Assembly: GCF_009669305.1 (NCBI RefSeq)
Contig: NZ_SADB01000017.1
Location: 35,074 to 99,073 of the forward strand
Length of the DNA: 64,000 nt
Reading direction: 5' to 3'
Source: Ancylomarina sp. 16SWW S1-10-2
GTDB taxonomy: Bacteria; Bacteroidota; Bacteroidia; Bacteroidales; Marinifilaceae
The notes under the pieces were generated by a model. That model was not told where the DNA came from and ran no database searches. It was given only the letters and a program-made list of their open reading frames with translations. Below are positions 62,733-64,000 of this stretch, in pieces. Position 1 is the first letter of the stretch; each line of letters starts with the position of its first letter. A program made the translations under genes and the position numbers.

Positions 62733-63158
62733 TTACAAATTTAGTAGTTCTGACATAATTAAATCATGGTCGAAGGCTAATTTTGGTAAGTCGTCTATGG
62801 GCCACCATTTAGCTTCTTTAGCATCGTCCATACCAGTTACTGATGGGAGTTTTTCATGTTTCAGTTCTCCCTTGTACACGACTGATACTGTTCTTCCTCT
62901 CGGATCTCGATTAACACCTCCGTAGGTTTTAAATTGCTCGAGTTCACAATCATCAAAGCCAGTTTCTTCTTTAAGTTCGCGGTAAGCTGCGTGTTCTATA
63001 TCTTCATTCATATCGACAAAGCCTCCTGGAAAAGCCCAGTGATTTGCAAAAGGATTTTGTGCTCGTTCAATTAATAAGACATAGTTGATGTTGTTGTGAT
63101 GACAAAAAATAGCACAATCAACCGTTAGTGCTGGACGTGGGTATTTGTAGCTGTACAT
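62733..63158 (-). CDS. NUDIX hydrolase
   Basis: 141 residues. The Nudix box is GGFVDMNEDIEHAAYRELKEETGF, of the GX5EX7REXXEEXG form (written here over its extent, key residues Gly-Glu-Arg-Glu-Glu-Glu). FAFPG-type FPGGF context, RDPRGRTVSVVYKG, and WWPIDDLPKLAFDH at the end resemble ADP-ribose or NAD-related Nudix enzymes of Bacteroidota. Start shares one base with the nth stop, so they are co-expressed. Confidence 0.88.
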   Translation of the reverse strand: MYSYKYPRPALTVDCAIFCHHNNINYVLLIERAQNPFANHWAFPGGFVDMNEDIEHAAYRELKEETGFDDCELEQFKTYGGVNRDPRGRTVSVVYKGELKHEKLPSVTGMDDAKEAKWWPIDDLPKLAFDHDLIMSELLNL

Positions 63159-63808
63159 TATTGTTTTTTCTTATTTTCTTTAATATAGTATTTGCATAAA
63201 TCTTTTAAACCGCATGATTTGCATTTTGGTTTACGAGCAATGCAAACATAACGACCATGTAAAATTAACCAATGGTGTGCAATTGGAAGCAATTTTTCGG
63301 GTATAAATTTAACGAGTTGCTTCTCGGTTTCAAGAGGTGTTTTTGCATTAGTAGTTAATCCAATACGTGCTGATACTCTAAAAACATGTGTATCTACAGC
63401 CATTGCAGGTTTATTGAATACAACTGAAGCAATAACATTAGCCGTTTTTCGACCAACACCAGGCATTTTCTGAAGCTCTTTGATATCATCAGGTACTTCT
63501 TCCTTAAAATCTTCAACAAGCATTTTAGCCATTCCTAGTAGGTGTTTTGCTTTATTGTTTGGATACGAACATGAACGTATATAGTTAAAGATATCCTCTT
63601 GTGTGGCATGAGATAAATCGAATGCCGTAGGGTATTTCTCAAAAAGAGCTGGCGTCATCATATTCACTCGCTTGTCGGTGCATTGTGCTGATAAAATGAC
63701 AGCAACAAGCAACTCGTATGGATTGGTATAACGGAGCTCGGTTTCAGCAATAGGCATGTTCTCTTGAAACCAAGTTATCATCTTTTCAAAGCGTTCTTTT
63801 TTTAGCAT
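63158..63808 (-). CDS. nth: Endonuclease III
   Basis: 216 residues, base-excision repair glycosylase/AP lyase. Helix-hairpin-helix LQKMPGVGRKTANVIASVVF with the catalytic Lys, catalytic Asp in AVDTHVFRVSARIGL, and the C-terminal 4Fe-4S site C-x6-C-x2-C-x5-C (CIARKPKCKSCGLKDLC). Typical length. First gene of a two-gene unit with the NUDIX hydrolase. Confidence 0.96.
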   Translation of the reverse strand: MLKKERFEKMITWFQENMPIAETELRYTNPYELLVAVILSAQCTDKRVNMMTPALFEKYPTAFDLSHATQEDIFNYIRSCSYPNNKAKHLLGMAKMLVEDFKEEVPDDIKELQKMPGVGRKTANVIASVVFNKPAMAVDTHVFRVSARIGLTTNAKTPLETEKQLVKFIPEKLLPIAHHWLILHGRYVCIARKPKCKSCGLKDLCKYYIKENKKKQ

Positions 63809-63859
63809 ATGATTGTGTACTGATTAGTCTTACGAAAATAATAATTTTAAATGGTTCTA

Positions 63860-64000
63860 CTACCATTTTAGTGGATAGAGACTTAAACCACCGTAAAAAA
63901 AGAGAATTGCGCTTCTAAAATTAGAGAAGGTTCTGTAGCCTCTCGCTGTCAATTTAAGTTCTTGTATTTTTCCATTTAATCTTTCTGCCATTGCATTATT
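63860..64000 (-). CDS. Transposase, C-terminal end only (gene runs off the window)
   Basis: The minus frame from the right edge to the TAG at 63862-63860 reads NAMAERLNGKIQELKLTARG, then YRTFSNFRSAILFFYGG and a short end. This is the DDE-transposase C-terminal helix pattern (N-x-AERLNGKIQ...ARGYRTFxNFR) seen in ISL3/ISAon1-like elements of Bacteroidota. I cannot see the catalytic core or the element's ends, nor decide if it is intact. Confidence 0.75.
   Translation of the reverse strand, partial: NNAMAERLNGKIQELKLTARGYRTFSNFRSAILFFYGGLSLYPLKW

Overview
The window is AT-rich and reads as a chromosome segment of a marine or gut-type Bacteroidota, most likely order Bacteroidales/Marinilabiliales (inference). 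The evidence is TAnnTTTG-type promoter boxes, almost no Shine-Dalgarno sequences, the bamD-rpoZ-coaBC-porD-recN cluster, a Na+-pumping methylmalonyl-CoA decarboxylase, a type 3 ProRS, DPP-IV, FadL-type porins and a PorD (type IX secretion) homologue. Most of it is core housekeeping sequence with a few accessory insertions.

Layout. 1-1975 (-): N-terminal part of a large secreted repeat protein. 2253-5713 (+): an unusual four-gene operon made of a signal-less solute-binding-like protein with a DUF1858-like head, a Cys-rich HypB/CobW-like GTPase, an ABC ATPase with its own DUF1858-like head and no permease, and a small zinc-ribbon protein. A decayed, frameshifted tail of a second copy of the zinc-ribbon gene lies at 7268-7340, beyond a mechanosensitive-channel-like gene. 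7546-11235 (-): purL. 11842-16291 (+): methylmalonyl-CoA epimerase and the decarboxylase (propionate/succinate branch); its beta subunit carries an extra secreted N-terminal domain. 16489-16724: two tRNA-Gly(GCC) genes, one with C in place of the universal T55. 16877-18121 (-): an alpha-oxoamine synthase, sphingolipid- or sulfonolipid-type. 18501-23712 (+): bamD, rpoZ, coaC/coaB split at an A10 tract, porD, recN. Then fabI, and cysC-cysD-cysN making PAPS.

27986-30920 (-) encodes a FadL-like porin and a low-complexity lipoprotein. Next come proS, an unknown gene, pepT, a small membrane protein, a divergent hxlR/quinone-oxidoreductase pair, a hybrid sensor kinase, pabB and tilS. 42431-45085 is the accessory insertion: a REP-like hairpin array, an IS200/RAYT-type Y1 transposase, and a tightly coupled DUF262 + HEPN pair that looks like a defence or toxin cassette. 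Then DPP-IV (-), and thrS-infC-rpmI-rplT, where infC appears to start at AUA behind a strong Shine-Dalgarno sequence.

51100-59128 (-) holds two membrane proteins and a six-gene operon: glycosyltransferase, small membrane protein, DUF1460 amidase, DUF4922 protein, SpoIID/LytB and AmpG-like permease. It is probably a peptidoglycan-recycling module. dapB, lepB, a WbqC-like gene, a NUDIX hydrolase, nth and the 3' end of a transposase gene close the window.

The strongest candidates for an undescribed system are the 2253-5713 operon and the DUF262-HEPN cassette. The split coaBC, the AUA-start infC and the C55 tRNA are the most checkable sequence oddities.
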